45,599 nucleotides of DNA from Candidatus Mediterraneibacter norwichensis (GTDB taxonomy: Bacteria > Bacillota > Clostridia > Lachnospirales > Lachnospiraceae): assembly GCA_019112765.1 (NCBI GenBank), contig DXIU01000129.1, forward strand, positions 1 to 45,599, given 5' to 3'. Position numbers and translations under genes: made by a program. Below, in pieces: positions 16,720 to 26,336 of the stretch (its first letter is position 1; each line of letters starts with the position of its first letter). A model generated the notes under the pieces. It was not told the origin of the DNA, ran no database searches, and was given only the letters and a program-made list of their open reading frames with translations.

Positions 16720-19368
16720 ATGAGCAAAGAACTGGCAAAAACTTACAATCCGAAAGAGATTGAAGGAAAACTGTATGACAAATGGTGTGAAAACAAATAT
16801 TTCCATGCAGAAGTGGACAGAAGCAGAAAACCATTTACCACGGTTATGCCCCCTCCGAATATTACAGGAAAGCTTCACATGGGGCATGCGCTTGATAATA
16901 CACTGCAGGATATCCTGATCCGCTACAAGAGAATGGAAGGATACAACGCTCTGTGGATTCCGGGAACGGATCATGCGGCAATTTCCACGGAAGTCAAGGT
17001 GACAAATCAGCTGAAAGAGGAAGGCATCGACAAGAAAGAGCTGGGCCGGGAAGGATTTCTTAAGAGGACCTGGCAGTGGAAGGAAGAGTATGCAGGAACC
17101 ATCGAAGAACAGCTGAAGAAGCTGGGCGTATCCTGCGACTGGGACAGAGAGCGCTTTACCATGGATGAAGGCTGCTCGAAAGCGGTAGAAGAGGTATTTA
17201 TCAACCTTTATAAGAAAGGTTATATTTATAAAGGATCCAGAATCATTAACTGGTGTCCGAAATGTAATACATCTCTTTCGGATGCCGAGGTAGAGCATGA
17301 GGAACAGGAAGGACATTTCTGGCACATCAGGTATCCTATTGCGGGAACAGACAGGTTCCTTGAGATCGCGACGACACGTCCGGAGACCATGCTGGGAGAT
17401 ACGGCGATTGCGGTGCATCCGGATGATGAGAGATACAAAGATATCGTAGGCAAAAATGTAATCTTGCCTCTGGCAGGCCGGGAAATTCCGATTGTAGCGG
17501 ATTATTATGTAGATAAAGAATTCGGAACCGGAGCTGTGAAGATTACGCCGGCTCACGACCCGAATGACTTTGAAGTAGGCAAGCGCCACAATCTGGAAGA
17601 AATCAATATCATGAATGATGACGCCACAATCAATGAAAAAGGCGGAAAATATGCCGGAATGGACCGCTATGAGGCGAGAAAAGCGATCGTAAAAGATCTG
17701 GAAGAGCAGGGATATCTTGTAAAGGTTGTTCCCCATACTCATGCGGTGGGAACCCATGACCGCTGCGGAACAACGGTGGAACCGCTGATCAAACAGCAGT
17801 GGTTTGTAAAGATGGAAGAACTGGCAAAACCGGCAATTAACGCTCTGAAAACCGGGGAGCTGAAGTTTGTGCCGGACCGGTTTGACAAGATTTATCTGCA
17901 CTGGCTGGAAAATATTAAAGACTGGTGCATTTCCCGTCAGATCTGGTGGGGCCACAGAATCCCGGCATATTACTGCGACGAGTGCGGTGAGATTGTCGTT
18001 GACCGCCATGCTCCGGAGAAGTGCCCGAAGTGCGGCTGCACACATTTCACACAGGATGAGGATACTCTGGATACATGGTTCTCTTCAGCCCTGTGGCCGT
18101 TCTCTACACTGGGCTGGCCGGATAAGACAGAAGATTTGGATTATTTCTATCCGACAGATGTGCTTGTAACAGGATATGACATTATCTTCTTCTGGGTTAT
18201 CCGTATGGTATTCTCCGGATATGAGCATACCGGAAAATCACCGTTCCATACGGTCCTGATTCACGGTCTGGTAAGAGATTCCCAGGGACGGAAGATGAGC
18301 AAATCTCTCGGAAACGGCATTGATCCGCTGGAGATTATCGACAAGTACGGCGCCGACGCGCTGAGACTTACGCTTGTTACCGGAAACGCTCCGGGAAATG
18401 ATATGCGCTTCTATAATGAAAGAGTGGAAGCCAGCAGAAATTTCGCAAATAAGGTATGGAACGCCTCCCGTTTCATTCTGATGAATATGAAAGACGATAC
18501 CATAGAGGAGCCGGAAGACTCTCTGCTGAAGCCGGCTGACCGCTGGATTCTGTCCAGAGTGAACACGCTTGCGAAAGATGTGACCGAGAATATGGACAAA
18601 TACGAGCTGGGTATCGCAGTGCAGAAAGTATACGACTTTATATGGGATGAATTCTGCGACTGGTATGTGGAACTGGCAAAATACCGGATCTACCATGCGG
18701 AGGAAGATCCGAAAGCTGCAGACTGTGCCCTCTGGACACTTAGGACTGTACTTGCCCAGGCATTAAAGCTGCTTCATCCGTTTATGCCGTTTATTACGGA
18801 AGAAATCTACAGCGCGCTGGTGCCGGAAGAAGAGTCTCTGATGATGTCCGGCTGGCCGGTATTCCGGGATGACCGGGTATTCCCTGCTGCGGAGAAGATT
18901 ATGGACCGTGTAAAAGCCATGACAAAGGGAATCCGCAACATCCGCGCAGAGATGAACGTGCCGAATAACAGAAAAACGAAAGTATATATTGTAAGTGAGG
19001 ATAATGATATCTGTACCGGTATTGAGACGTTTAAAGAATCTATCATGCCGCTGATGTCAGCCAGCGGGATCATTGTTCACAAGACGAAACAGGACGTGGA
19101 CGATAACGCGGTTTCTGTTGTAGTGCCGGATGCGGTAGTCTATCTGCCGCTTGAAGATCTGGTGGATGTCGAACAGGAAAAAAAGCGCCTGGAACAGGAG
19201 GAAAAGCGGCTGAACAGTGAAATCAGACGTGCTCAGGGAATGCTGGCAAACGAGAAGTTTGTAAGCCGCGCGCCTGAGGCAAAGGTGCAGGAAGAACGGG
19301 ATAAACTTGAAAAATATACGCAGATGCTTGCCCAGGTAAAAGAAAGAATGGCAGGACTCGGACAGTAG
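16720..19368 (+). CDS. valS: Valyl-tRNA synthetase
   Basis: ValS charges tRNA-Val and edits mischarged threonine. The class I motifs are [15 protein letters not shown] (HMGH at 53-56) and [11 protein letters not shown] near residue 527. The editing domain segment [17 protein letters not shown] is present, as is a zinc-ribbon-like CDECGEIV...CPKCGC. The C-terminal coiled coil (from about residue 815, rich in [14 protein letters not shown]) is complete. ATG 16720 is used because AAGGAG (16708-16713) is six bases upstream; the track's ATG 16696 has no such site. It is preceded by the T-box leader and starts a long co-directional block. Confidence 0.97.
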   Translation: MSKELAKTYNPKEIEGKLYDKWCENKYFHAEVDRSRKPFTTVMPPPNITGKLHMGHALDNTLQDILIRYKRMEGYNALWIPGTDHAAISTEVKVTNQLKEEGIDKKELGREGFLKRTWQWKEEYAGTIEEQLKKLGVSCDWDRERFTMDEGCSKAVEEVFINLYKKGYIYKGSRIINWCPKCNTSLSDAEVEHEEQEGHFWHIRYPIAGTDRFLEIATTRPETMLGDTAIAVHPDDERYKDIVGKNVILPLAGREIPIVADYYVDKEFGTGAVKITPAHDPNDFEVGKRHNLEEINIMNDDATINEKGGKYAGMDRYEARKAIVKDLEEQGYLVKVVPHTHAVGTHDRCGTTVEPLIKQQWFVKMEELAKPAINALKTGELKFVPDRFDKIYLHWLENIKDWCISRQIWWGHRIPAYYCDECGEIVVDRHAPEKCPKCGCTHFTQDEDTLDTWFSSALWPFSTLGWPDKTEDLDYFYPTDVLVTGYDIIFFWVIRMVFSGYEHTGKSPFHTVLIHGLVRDSQGRKMSKSLGNGIDPLEIIDKYGADALRLTLVTGNAPGNDMRFYNERVEASRNFANKVWNASRFILMNMKDDTIEEPEDSLLKPADRWILSRVNTLAKDVTENMDKYELGIAVQKVYDFIWDEFCDWYVELAKYRIYHAEEDPKAADCALWTLRTVLAQALKLLHPFMPFITEEIYSALVPEEESLMMSGWPVFRDDRVFPAAEKIMDRVKAMTKGIRNIRAEMNVPNNRKTKVYIVSEDNDICTGIETFKESIMPLMSASGIIVHKTKQDVDDNAVSVVVPDAVVYLPLEDLVDVEQEKKRLEQEEKRLNSEIRRAQGMLANEKFVSRAPEAKVQEERDKLEKYTQMLAQVKERMAGLGQ

Positions 19369-19413
19369 GATGCAGGAGCGCCGCCTGCCGCGGAGAAAGA
19401 AAAGGGGATGTAA

Positions 19414-21630
19414 ATGAAACGCATTCAGATCAGAAAGCCCAATATAAAGGGGTTCTTTGTTAAGGTCAGAAATCTGAAAAAAGAAGATATAAAACGGCAT
19501 TTTGAACAGAAGAGGGAACGCCGCAGAAAAATACTGGAAGAGCGGCAGAACAGCGCGTTTTCAAAGAAAATGCAGCCGGTTTATAAATGGATGAACCGGC
19601 TGTCTCTTCCGCTTCACTTTCTGCTTGCCTTTGTGATTAATTTCGTGATTGAACTGATTTCCAGGCATTCCCTTTTTCAGGCATGGGATTATCTTGTGGA
19701 AACACCGCTTGTATTTTTGTACAATTCCTTTCTTATATTTGCCACGTTTACACTTGTATATCTGGTACGGCGAAGGGTTTTTGCCAGAATCCTTATCAGT
19801 GTATTCTGGATTTTCCTGGGAACATGCAACGGATACCTTTTGCTGAAAAGAGTAACGCCTTTTAATGCACAGGACCTGAAAGTACTTTCGGACGCGCTGG
19901 AGCTGACAGGCAATTATTTCAGTCCGGTAGAGCTGGTGCTGCTGATTATAGGAATTGTGGCTGTTGTTCTCTGGGTGATCTCCATGTGGAGAAGAGGGGG
20001 ACAGTATACGGGAAAGATGCACAGGATTATCGCTCTCGCAGGAAGCGCCCTGTCCTTTGCTCTTTGTATATTTCTGACGAATGAAGCGATTGATAAGCGT
20101 GTGATTTCCAATTATTTCGGAAATATCGCATTCGCATATGAAGACTATGGATTCCCATACTGCTTTTCGGCCAGTCTTTTTAATACCGGAATTAACAAAC
20201 CGGCAGGCTACAGTGAAGAGACGATGGCCGAGGTCAGCGGGAACGGAGCGATTACGCAGAGCAGTTCAGGAAGGTCAGAGGAGGAAATGCCCAATATAAT
20301 TATTGTGCAGCTGGAATCCTTTTTTGATCCTACGGAAGTAGAGTGGCTGAAGTTCTCGGAAGATCCGATCCCGAATCTGAGAAAATTATTTTCCGAATAT
20401 TCCACCGGGTATTTTAAAGTGCCTTCTGTGGGCGCAGGTACGGCCAACACGGAGTTTGAAGTCCTTACAGGAATGAGCATGCGCTTTTTCGGTCCCGGTG
20501 AGTATCCGTATAAGACATATGTGAAGGACAATGTACTGGAAAGCGCAGCTACAGCGCTGGAAAAGTACGGCTATGGAACGGAAGCTCTGCACAACAATGG
20601 AGGAAATTTCTACAGCCGTGCCCAGGTATTTAATAATATGGGCTTTGATCACTATACCAGCAAGGAGTTTATGAATATTCTCCAGACAACGCCGAAGGGG
20701 TGGGCTACAGACGACATCCTTGTGCCGAACATCATGGAGTCTATGGACACTACAGAAGGGCAGGACTTTGTCTTTACCATCAGTGTGGAAGGGCACGGAG
20801 AGTATCCTACGGAGAAGGTACTGGATAATCCGAAGATCAAGGTCAGCGGCGTTGAGGATGAAGGCGAGAGAAATGCATGGGAATACTATGTGAACCTTGT
20901 CTATGAGATGGACCAGTTCGCCGGCGATCTGATCAGGGCTGTGGAGGAAAGAGACGAGCCGACGGTAGTTGTTTTCTACGGAGATCATCTGCCTACGATG
21001 AATCTTGAGGCAAAGGATCTTAAGAGCAGATATCTTTATAATACAAATTATGTAATCTGGGACAATATAGGCCTTGAAAAAGAGGACAGAAATATTGCGG
21101 CATATCAGCTGGTGGCAGACGTGCTTGACCGGCTGGATATTCATTCGGGAACAGTTTTCAATTATCATCAGCAGCGTCAGGAGACAAAAAACTATCTTTC
21201 CGACCTGGAGCTGCTTCAGTATGATATTATGTACGGGAAACAGTATGTGTATGAGGACAGCGGAAGGCCGATTACAGAAGGACATATGGTAATGGGAGTA
21301 AAAGACGCTGAGATCACTGAAGTTCTGGAACAGCTGGACGGTACCTGCAGTATTTACGGAGAGAACTTTACGAAACAGAGTAAAGTATATATTAACGGAG
21401 ACAAACAGGATACTACGTTTATGAACAATACCAGACTGGATCTGCTGGAGACAGATCTGGAAGACGGCGATACGATAATGGTGGCGCAGGTCGGCTCAAG
21501 CAATACCATATTCCGGACCTCGAAGACATATGAGTACCGGGACGGAACTCTGACCGGGCTGCCGGAAGATGAAAACGCCGTGGAAAACGGAAGACAGGCG
21601 TTTGTAAGTGAGGAAGATCAGGAAGAATGA
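19414..21630 (+). CDS. LTA-synthase-family sulfatase-fold membrane protein with extra C-terminal domain
   Basis: This is a membrane phosphoglycerol transferase-like protein of 738 aa. After a basic N-terminus, about five membrane helices span residues 65-230. The extracytoplasmic sulfatase fold begins near 300: the metal-binding Glu is in IIVQLESFFDPTEV, the probable catalytic Thr (about 343) in GAGTANTEFEVLTGMS, and later metal ligands are in VEGHGEYP and VVVFYGDHLP. These match lipoteichoic-acid synthase relatives. Beyond about residue 625, where many members end, an additional beta-rich stretch (CSIYGENFTKQSKVYINGD) resembles an IPT/TIG-like domain. It lies 45 bases after valS and overlaps folC by ATGA. 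Confidence 0.88.
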   Translation: MKRIQIRKPNIKGFFVKVRNLKKEDIKRHFEQKRERRRKILEERQNSAFSKKMQPVYKWMNRLSLPLHFLLAFVINFVIELISRHSLFQAWDYLVETPLVFLYNSFLIFATFTLVYLVRRRVFARILISVFWIFLGTCNGYLLLKRVTPFNAQDLKVLSDALELTGNYFSPVELVLLIIGIVAVVLWVISMWRRGGQYTGKMHRIIALAGSALSFALCIFLTNEAIDKRVISNYFGNIAFAYEDYGFPYCFSASLFNTGINKPAGYSEETMAEVSGNGAITQSSSGRSEEEMPNIIIVQLESFFDPTEVEWLKFSEDPIPNLRKLFSEYSTGYFKVPSVGAGTANTEFEVLTGMSMRFFGPGEYPYKTYVKDNVLESAATALEKYGYGTEALHNNGGNFYSRAQVFNNMGFDHYTSKEFMNILQTTPKGWATDDILVPNIMESMDTTEGQDFVFTISVEGHGEYPTEKVLDNPKIKVSGVEDEGERNAWEYYVNLVYEMDQFAGDLIRAVEERDEPTVVVFYGDHLPTMNLEAKDLKSRYLYNTNYVIWDNIGLEKEDRNIAAYQLVADVLDRLDIHSGTVFNYHQQRQETKNYLSDLELLQYDIMYGKQYVYEDSGRPITEGHMVMGVKDAEITEVLEQLDGTCSIYGENFTKQSKVYINGDKQDTTFMNNTRLDLLETDLEDGDTIMVAQVGSSNTIFRTSKTYEYRDGTLTGLPEDENAVENGRQAFVSEEDQEE

Positions 21631-22934
21631 CATATGAAAAAGCAGTAACATATATTCTGGATATTCCGAAGTTTACCAAAAAAAATGATCCTGCACACAC
21701 AAAAATGCTTCTCCGCCTTCTGGGGAATCCTCAGGAGGCGGTTAAAGTGATTCATGTGGCCGGTACAAACGGCAAGGGATCCGTGTGTGCCTATCTGGAT
21801 GCCATGCTTCGTTCAGAGGGAAGACGGACGGGGCTTTTTACTTCTCCTCATCTTGTGAAGATGAATGAGCGCATCGTCATTGACGGGTGTCCTATCAGCG
21901 ATGATGCGTTCGTCTTTGTTTTTGAGAAGATCCTTTCCTGTGTAAGGCGTATGGAAGAGGAGGGACTTCCTCATCCCACTTTTTTTGAATTCCTGTTTGC
22001 TATGGCGGCAGCTGCATTTGCGGAAGCCGGGGTGGAGTACGCGGTACTGGAAACCGGAATGGGAGGCCGGCTGGACGCTACAAATACAGTAGAGCGGCCT
22101 CTGGTCTCAGTGATCACGTCTATCGGCATGGATCATATGGAATATCTGGGACATACACTGGAGCAGATTGCCGGAGAGAAGGCCGGTATTATTAAGCCGG
22201 GAGTTCCTGTCCTTTTTGCAGAGACTTCTCCGGAAAGCGACGGTGTCATCGAAAGAACAGCAGAAAAACGCGGAAGTTTGTGTAAAAAAATCGGGAAAGA
22301 TGCGTACGAAATTCTCGGAATTGAGGACAAACATATTGCATTTTCCTGTTCAAATGCTTATTATGGAAATACCACGTGGAAATTGAATAATATCGGGACT
22401 TATCAGCCGGCCAATGCCATGCTTGCCCTGGAAGTCATGAGGATTCTCTTTGGAGATTCGGGGCATCCGGACGTGTGGAGAGAAGCGCTGTCCGGCGTAA
22501 AATGGGTAGGCCGGATGGAAGAAGTTCTTCCGGATGTCTATGTGGACGGAGCCCATAATTTAAGCGCTGTGGAAGCGTTTGCGGCCAGTGTGCTGCCGGA
22601 CGTCAGGGGCAGAGTGATTCTGTTTTCCGCGGTGAAGGACAAGGATTATGAGGATATGATATCCTGCCTGTGCCGGAACGTTCAGGCTGATTTTTATGTG
22701 GTTACGCTGATTGCGGACAGAAGGGCTGCCCAGGCGGAAGAGCTGGGGCGGCTGTTTGAGAGATACACGGATAAACCCGTTATTGTTACAGAGAATGTGA
22801 AGGACGCGCTTCGGTATATACTGGCGCGCCGGGGAGAACGCAGAGTTTACTGCCTTGGTTCTCTGTATCTGGCGGGGATGATAAAGGAACTGATTCAGGA
22901 GGAATACGGATGCTCAACTATGAGGAAGAACTGA
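21627..22934 (+). CDS. folC: Folylpolyglutamate/dihydrofolate synthase
   Basis: FolC adds glutamate to dihydropteroate and/or tetrahydrofolates. The Mur-ligase-type P-loop HVAGTNGKGSVCAYL, then FTSPHLV, the Mg-binding GMGGRLDATN and the C-terminal VDGAHNLSAVEAF are all in order. Length, 435 aa, is typical. ATG 21627 overlaps the preceding stop as ATGA, showing translational coupling to the sulfatase gene. Its last 25 bases overlap a small downstream ORF. thyA and folA, the other folate-cycle genes, are about 12 kb away. Confidence 0.95.
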   Translation: MTYEKAVTYILDIPKFTKKNDPAHTKMLLRLLGNPQEAVKVIHVAGTNGKGSVCAYLDAMLRSEGRRTGLFTSPHLVKMNERIVIDGCPISDDAFVFVFEKILSCVRRMEEEGLPHPTFFEFLFAMAAAAFAEAGVEYAVLETGMGGRLDATNTVERPLVSVITSIGMDHMEYLGHTLEQIAGEKAGIIKPGVPVLFAETSPESDGVIERTAEKRGSLCKKIGKDAYEILGIEDKHIAFSCSNAYYGNTTWKLNNIGTYQPANAMLALEVMRILFGDSGHPDVWREALSGVKWVGRMEEVLPDVYVDGAHNLSAVEAFAASVLPDVRGRVILFSAVKDKDYEDMISCLCRNVQADFYVVTLIADRRAAQAEELGRLFERYTDKPVIVTENVKDALRYILARRGERRVYCLGSLYLAGMIKELIQEEYGCSTMRKN

Positions 22935-23044
22935 AAAAATTCAAACCCAGCCTTGAGGTGGAAGAGATAGAGGAAGCTGTTTACCAGGAGGATCTGTCGG
23001 ATATGACAGATCTTCTGAAACAAGTCATGGATCAGAAGAAATGA
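22910..23044 (+). CDS. Small acidic protein (44 aa), not in the ORF track
   Basis: The ORF begins at ATG 22910 with AGGAGG at 22897-22902, seven bases away, and ends at TGA 23042-23044. The predicted protein starts MLNYEEELKKFKPSLEVEEI and ends DLLKQVMDQKK. It is acidic, probably helical and soluble, with no recognisable domain. It overlaps the end of folC by 25 bases in another frame, and the TPR gene follows after 30 bases. The ideal ribosome binding site and the coupling to neighbours favour a real gene over chance. Function unknown. Confidence 0.62.
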   Translation: MLNYEEELKKFKPSLEVEEIEEAVYQEDLSDMTDLLKQVMDQKK

Positions 23045-23074
23045 CTTTTGTCAGAAAGATTGTGGTGAGTATAA

Positions 23075-24436
23075 ATGGATTACGCGAAGAAGATCGTATA
23101 CCAGTCGAATTACTGGTATAATGATGGACTGAGAAAGGCGCAGATCCGCGATATGTCAGAGGCAGCTAAGTCACTCAGGATAAGCCTGCAGTTTAATCGG
23201 GAAAATATCGCGGCGCGAAATCTTCTGGGACTTGTATATTATGGAACCGGGGAGGTAGCGGAAGCTCTGGTAGAATGGATTATCAGCAAGAATCTGCGTC
23301 CGAGAGACAATATAGCCAATTATTTTATCAGGGAGGTACAGGCCTCTGCAAATGAGCTTGAAACAATTAATCAGGCCGTAAAAAAATATAATCAGTGTCT
23401 TGGGTACTGCCGTCAGAATGGAGAGGATCTGGCGATTATTCAGCTTAAACAGGTGATTATCTCCCATCCTTCATTTCTGAAAGCGCATCAGCTGCTGGCT
23501 CTGCTGTATCTGCACACGGAACAGTATTCCCGCGCAAGACAGGTGCTGCGCGCGGCCCGGAGAATCGACACGGCGAATGAGATAACCCTCAGATATATGC
23601 ATGAGCTGACGGCCAGAAGAGGAAGAGGCCGCAGAATCGAGAAAAAGAAAAAGGATGACGCGGTAGAGTATAATCTTGGCAACGAGACAATTATTCAGCC
23701 GAAGCATTCGGCAGTCAGATCGATGGCCTCCCATCTTGCCGTTGCCAATATTTTTATCGGGGCGGCGATTGGAGCGGCTATTATCTGGTTTCTGGTGGCT
23801 CCGGCAGTCAATCAGTCCAGATCAGAGCGGATGAATGATCAGATGCGGGAGTACAGCGAACAGATTGATTCTCTGCAGGCTCAGATCAGCGCTCAGACCA
23901 GGACGCTGGATAATTATCGTGCAGAAAGCGAGAGCGCTGAGGCGGACGCAAAGAAGGCGGCCAGTACTTCCGACAGTTATGAGAATCTTATTTCCGTTAT
24001 GGATCAGTACAATTCCGGCTCATATGAGTCCAATACGCTGGCGGATTCGCTTCTCAATATAACAAGGGATAACCTGGGAGATACAGGAAAGGCGCAGTAT
24101 GATGACCTGACTGAGGCTATTTATCCCAGAGCCTGCGAAAACCGGATGTCAGAAGGACGGAATGCGCTGTCCGCCGAAAATTACGAAGACGCGATTACTG
24201 CTCTTGCGAAAGTTGTGAGAATGGACGCCGGGTACAATGACGGAGAAGCTCTGTTCCGGCTGGCAGAAGCTTATATGGGCAGCGGAGACAATGAAAACGC
24301 GGCCACATATTTCCAACGGGTGGTGGACGAATACGGAGACTCCCAGTACGCGGAAGAAGCTGCTTCGAACCTGGAAACCATAAATGGTTCATCCGGCAGC
24401 GGAGACAACGGAGACGGCAGCAGCGGCGGTCAATAA
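23075..24436 (+). CDS. Membrane-anchored TPR protein
   Basis: This is a 453-aa protein with N-terminal tetratricopeptide-like repeats (residues about 1-190), a basic stretch (RRGRGRRIEKKKK) and one membrane helix near 225-248 (VANIFIGAAIGAAIIWFLV). A coiled coil (about 250-305, SEQIDSLQAQISAQTRTL) follows, then further TPR repeats near 355-435 and a low-complexity Gly/Ser/Asp tail. The topology puts one TPR array in the cytoplasm and one outside, or the reverse. It may organise an envelope complex, but no partner is identified. It is the last gene of the valS block and is followed by a strong terminator. Confidence 0.85.
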   Translation: MDYAKKIVYQSNYWYNDGLRKAQIRDMSEAAKSLRISLQFNRENIAARNLLGLVYYGTGEVAEALVEWIISKNLRPRDNIANYFIREVQASANELETINQAVKKYNQCLGYCRQNGEDLAIIQLKQVIISHPSFLKAHQLLALLYLHTEQYSRARQVLRAARRIDTANEITLRYMHELTARRGRGRRIEKKKKDDAVEYNLGNETIIQPKHSAVRSMASHLAVANIFIGAAIGAAIIWFLVAPAVNQSRSERMNDQMREYSEQIDSLQAQISAQTRTLDNYRAESESAEADAKKAASTSDSYENLISVMDQYNSGSYESNTLADSLLNITRDNLGDTGKAQYDDLTEAIYPRACENRMSEGRNALSAENYEDAITALAKVVRMDAGYNDGEALFRLAEAYMGSGDNENAATYFQRVVDEYGDSQYAEEAASNLETINGSSGSGDNGDGSSGGQ

Positions 24437-24506
24437 AATACACAAATAGAAGAGAAAAAATTAAAAAAAAGAAAAATAAAGAATAAAGACAGAAAATTAC
24501 CAAAGA

Positions 24507-24540
24507 AAAGGATGTGCGGAAGGGCACATCCTTTATTTTT
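24507..24540 (+). terminator. Intrinsic terminator ending the valS-to-TPR block
   Basis: AAAGGATGTGC pairs with GCACATCCTTT around a short loop, followed by ATTTTTG. About 70 bases of very A-rich sequence lie between the TPR stop and this hairpin. Confidence 0.75.
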
Positions 24541-24591
24541 GCACAATTCTGTGCAAAGGGGTCAGACCCCTTTGCAAAAGGGTCTGACCCC
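24539..24591. repeat. Palindromic repeat with core GGGGTCAGACCC
   Basis: TTGCACA/TGTGCAA forms a first 7-bp hairpin. GGGGTCAGACCC (24558-24569) and GGGTCTGACCCC (24580-24591) form a second, perfect 12-bp stem around CTTTGCAAAA. AAAGGGG/CCCCTTT inside offers a competing fold. A related palindrome is found at 34618-34636. Both lie directly upstream of a ribosome binding site (spoIIAA and thyA). Confidence 0.65.
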
Positions 24592-24617
24592 TATCAGGTT
24601 TCATGAGGAGGAGTATG

Positions 24618-24932
24618 ATGAAATATCAGGTTCAGGAGAACTGTCTGACAATTTATCTCCCCCGCGAAGTGGATCACCATAATGCGGAAGAGATGAAGCG
24701 GGAAGCGGATGCGGTTATTGACAGAAATCATATCAAATATATTATTTTTGATTTTGAAAAGACGGATTTTATGGACAGTTCCGGAATAGGGGTAATTATG
24801 GGAAGATATAAGACGATCTGCCTGATCGGAGGAGAGGTATGGGCAGTGCATGCAAATGCGAGGATCAGAAAAATACTGACACTGTCGGGCGTGACGAAAA
24901 TTATGCAGATATATGAGGAGGATGAATCATGA
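24618..24932 (+). CDS. spoIIAA: Anti-sigma-F factor antagonist SpoIIAA
   Basis: SpoIIAA is a STAS-domain protein that, when dephosphorylated, binds SpoIIAB and frees sigma F in the forespore. The phosphorylatable Ser is in TDFMDSSGIGVIMGRYK, the family signature. Length, 104 aa, is normal. ATG 24618 lies six bases after AGGAGG; ATG 24615 and the track's 24603 are less likely because they crowd or overlap the site. It overlaps spoIIAB by ATGA. I could not find a convincing sigma-H promoter between the upstream terminator and this start. Confidence 0.95.
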   Translation: MKYQVQENCLTIYLPREVDHHNAEEMKREADAVIDRNHIKYIIFDFEKTDFMDSSGIGVIMGRYKTICLIGGEVWAVHANARIRKILTLSGVTKIMQIYEEDES

Positions 24933-25384
24933 GAAATACGAATGAAATGGAGATCAGGTTTGACAGCAGGTCGGAAAATGAAAGCTTTGCGAGGGTGGCG
25001 GTTGCTGCGTTTATGACTCAGCTGAATCCTACGGTAGAAGAAGTGGCAGATGTAAAGACAGCTGTTTCGGAGGCTGTGACAAATGCGATTATCCACGGAT
25101 ATGATCAGGCGGTGAAGAAGGTACATATCCGCTGCCGGATCCGGGAAAATATATTTTGTGTAGAAGTAAGCGACACCGGACGGGGAATTGAAAATATAGA
25201 AGAGGCGATGCGTCCCATGTTCACAACCCGGCCGGAACAGGATCGTTCCGGCATGGGCTTCGCGTTTATGGAGGCTTTTATGGATCAGGTAGAGGTGGAA
25301 TCCGAGCCGGGCAAAGGGACAACAGTGAAAATGCAGAAGGCCATCGGAAAAGGAAGGGAGATATGGACCACACAATCGCTTTAA
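24929..25384 (+). CDS. spoIIAB: Anti-sigma-F factor and Ser kinase SpoIIAB
   Basis: SpoIIAB holds sigma F inactive and phosphorylates SpoIIAA. It is a GHKL-type kinase: the N box is SEAVTNAIIHGYD, the G1 motif DTGRGI and the G2 motif SGMGFAFMEAF. Length, 151 aa, is close to the family norm. It overlaps spoIIAA by four bases and sigF by 22 bases, so the three are translated as a coupled unit, as in Bacillus and Clostridium. Confidence 0.95.
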   Translation: MRNTNEMEIRFDSRSENESFARVAVAAFMTQLNPTVEEVADVKTAVSEAVTNAIIHGYDQAVKKVHIRCRIRENIFCVEVSDTGRGIENIEEAMRPMFTTRPEQDRSGMGFAFMEAFMDQVEVESEPGKGTTVKMQKAIGKGREIWTTQSL

Positions 25385-26079
25385 TCAGAAGATCGCACGA
25401 TGGAGATAAAGAAGCGAGAGAACAGCTTGTGGAAGAAAACATAGGCCTCATCTGGTGTGTCGTAAAACGGTTCTGCGGCAGAGGCACAGAATCAGAGGAT
25501 CTCTTTCAGATCGGCTGCATCGGTCTTCTGAAAGCGATAGACAAGTTTGACCTGTCCTATGATGTAAAGTTTTCTACCTATGCAGTGCCTATGATATCCG
25601 GAGAAATCAAGAGATTTTTAAGAGACGACGGCATGATCAAGGTCAGCCGTTCCCTGAAGGAACTTTCCTACAGAAGCCTTCAGGCAAGAGAGAGACTGAC
25701 GGACCGGCTTGGCAGGGAGCCTACCCTGGAGGAACTTTCCTGCGAGCTGGGAATTGAAAAAGAAGAGATTGTACAGGCCATGGAGGCCGGAAGCGAGGTG
25801 GAATCCATTTACCGTCCGATTCATCAGAAAGAGGGAAGCGAGATCCCGCTTCTGGATAAAATTGAAGAAAAAGAGAAAAAGGAAGACAAAATTCTTGACC
25901 GCATGCTGTTGGGACAGCTGCTGGAGACGCTGAATCCGGAGGAACGCCGGCTGATCTATCTGAGATATTTTGCGGACCGGACACAGACGGAGGTGGGGAA
26001 AGTTATGGGGATTTCCCAGGTGCAGGTATCCAGACTTGAGAAAAAAATACTTGAAAATATGCGGAAAATGAGTCGCTGA
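25363..26079 (+). CDS. sigF: Forespore sigma factor SigF (SpoIIAC)
   Basis: Sigma F is the first forespore-specific sigma factor. Region 2 is clear (EDLFQIGCIGLLKAIDKFDLSYDVKFSTYAVPMISGEIKRFLRDDG) and so is region 4 (RYFADRTQTEVGKVMGISQVQVSRLEKKIL). Its 238 aa match SigF length. The start ATG 25363 lies inside spoIIAB and has GGGAG just upstream. It ends two bases before a predicted sigma-F/G-type promoter that leads into the spoVA genes, the order known from Bacillus. Confidence 0.95.
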   Translation: MDHTIALIRRSHDGDKEAREQLVEENIGLIWCVVKRFCGRGTESEDLFQIGCIGLLKAIDKFDLSYDVKFSTYAVPMISGEIKRFLRDDGMIKVSRSLKELSYRSLQARERLTDRLGREPTLEELSCELGIEKEEIVQAMEAGSEVESIYRPIHQKEGSEIPLLDKIEEKEKKEDKILDRMLLGQLLETLNPEERRLIYLRYFADRTQTEVGKVMGISQVQVSRLEKKILENMRKMSR

Positions 26080-26081
26080 GC

Positions 26082-26110
26082 ACATATTTCTTCCGAAAAT
26101 CCAGATACTA
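26082..26110 (+). promoter_or_regulatory. Sigma-F/G-like promoter for the spoVAA unit
   Basis: ACATA (26082-26086) and GATACTA (26104-26110) are 17 bases apart. They resemble the forespore consensus (-35 GHATR, -10 CATWNTA) except for the first base of each box. The -10 is nearly identical to those before spoVAC and spoVAD. Confidence 0.5.
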
Positions 26111-26180
26111 TTTCCGAAATATATACAGCGTCCGGATGTGCCTGTAATCGTCCGGAACGCTCGGAAAGGTCGGTGAAAAT

Positions 26181-26336
26181 ATGGATGACGGACACAGAAA
26201 AATATGGTATTCCATTCTCACGGTTGTGGCAGTGGCAGTAGCACTGGGAGTCTTCTACTGGCTGACAAACCCGCAGCAGGAGAGCTCTGAAGGGTTTTTA
26301 ATTCAGAATACGGAGGTGGAAAGCTGTGTCATCTGA
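26181..26336 (+). CDS. Small single-pass membrane protein (51 aa), not in the ORF track
   Basis: The ORF begins at ATG 26181 (MDDGHRKIWYSI) and has one hydrophobic helix (ILTVVAVAVALGVFYWL) with a short polar tail. Its stop lies 11 bases inside spoVAA, suggesting coupled translation. The upstream GGAAAGGTCGGTG offers only a modest ribosome binding site. It sits between sigF and spoVAA, downstream of the forespore-type promoter, so a sporulation role is plausible. I do not recognise a family. Confidence 0.55.
   Translation: MDDGHRKIWYSILTVVAVAVALGVFYWLTNPQQESSEGFLIQNTEVESCVI

Noticed and set aside
16615-18045. 476-aa ORF antisense to valS
   Set aside because: It is a shadow frame over conserved synthetase motifs; no ribosome binding site.
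20386-21285. 299-aa ORF antisense to the LTA-synthase-family gene
   Set aside because: It is a shadow of the sulfatase reading frame; composition and motifs support only the plus strand.
24437-24617. Sigma-H promoter for spoIIAA
   Set aside because: A-rich sequence gives loose partial matches only; no AGGA-type -35 with a properly spaced GAAT -10 was found.
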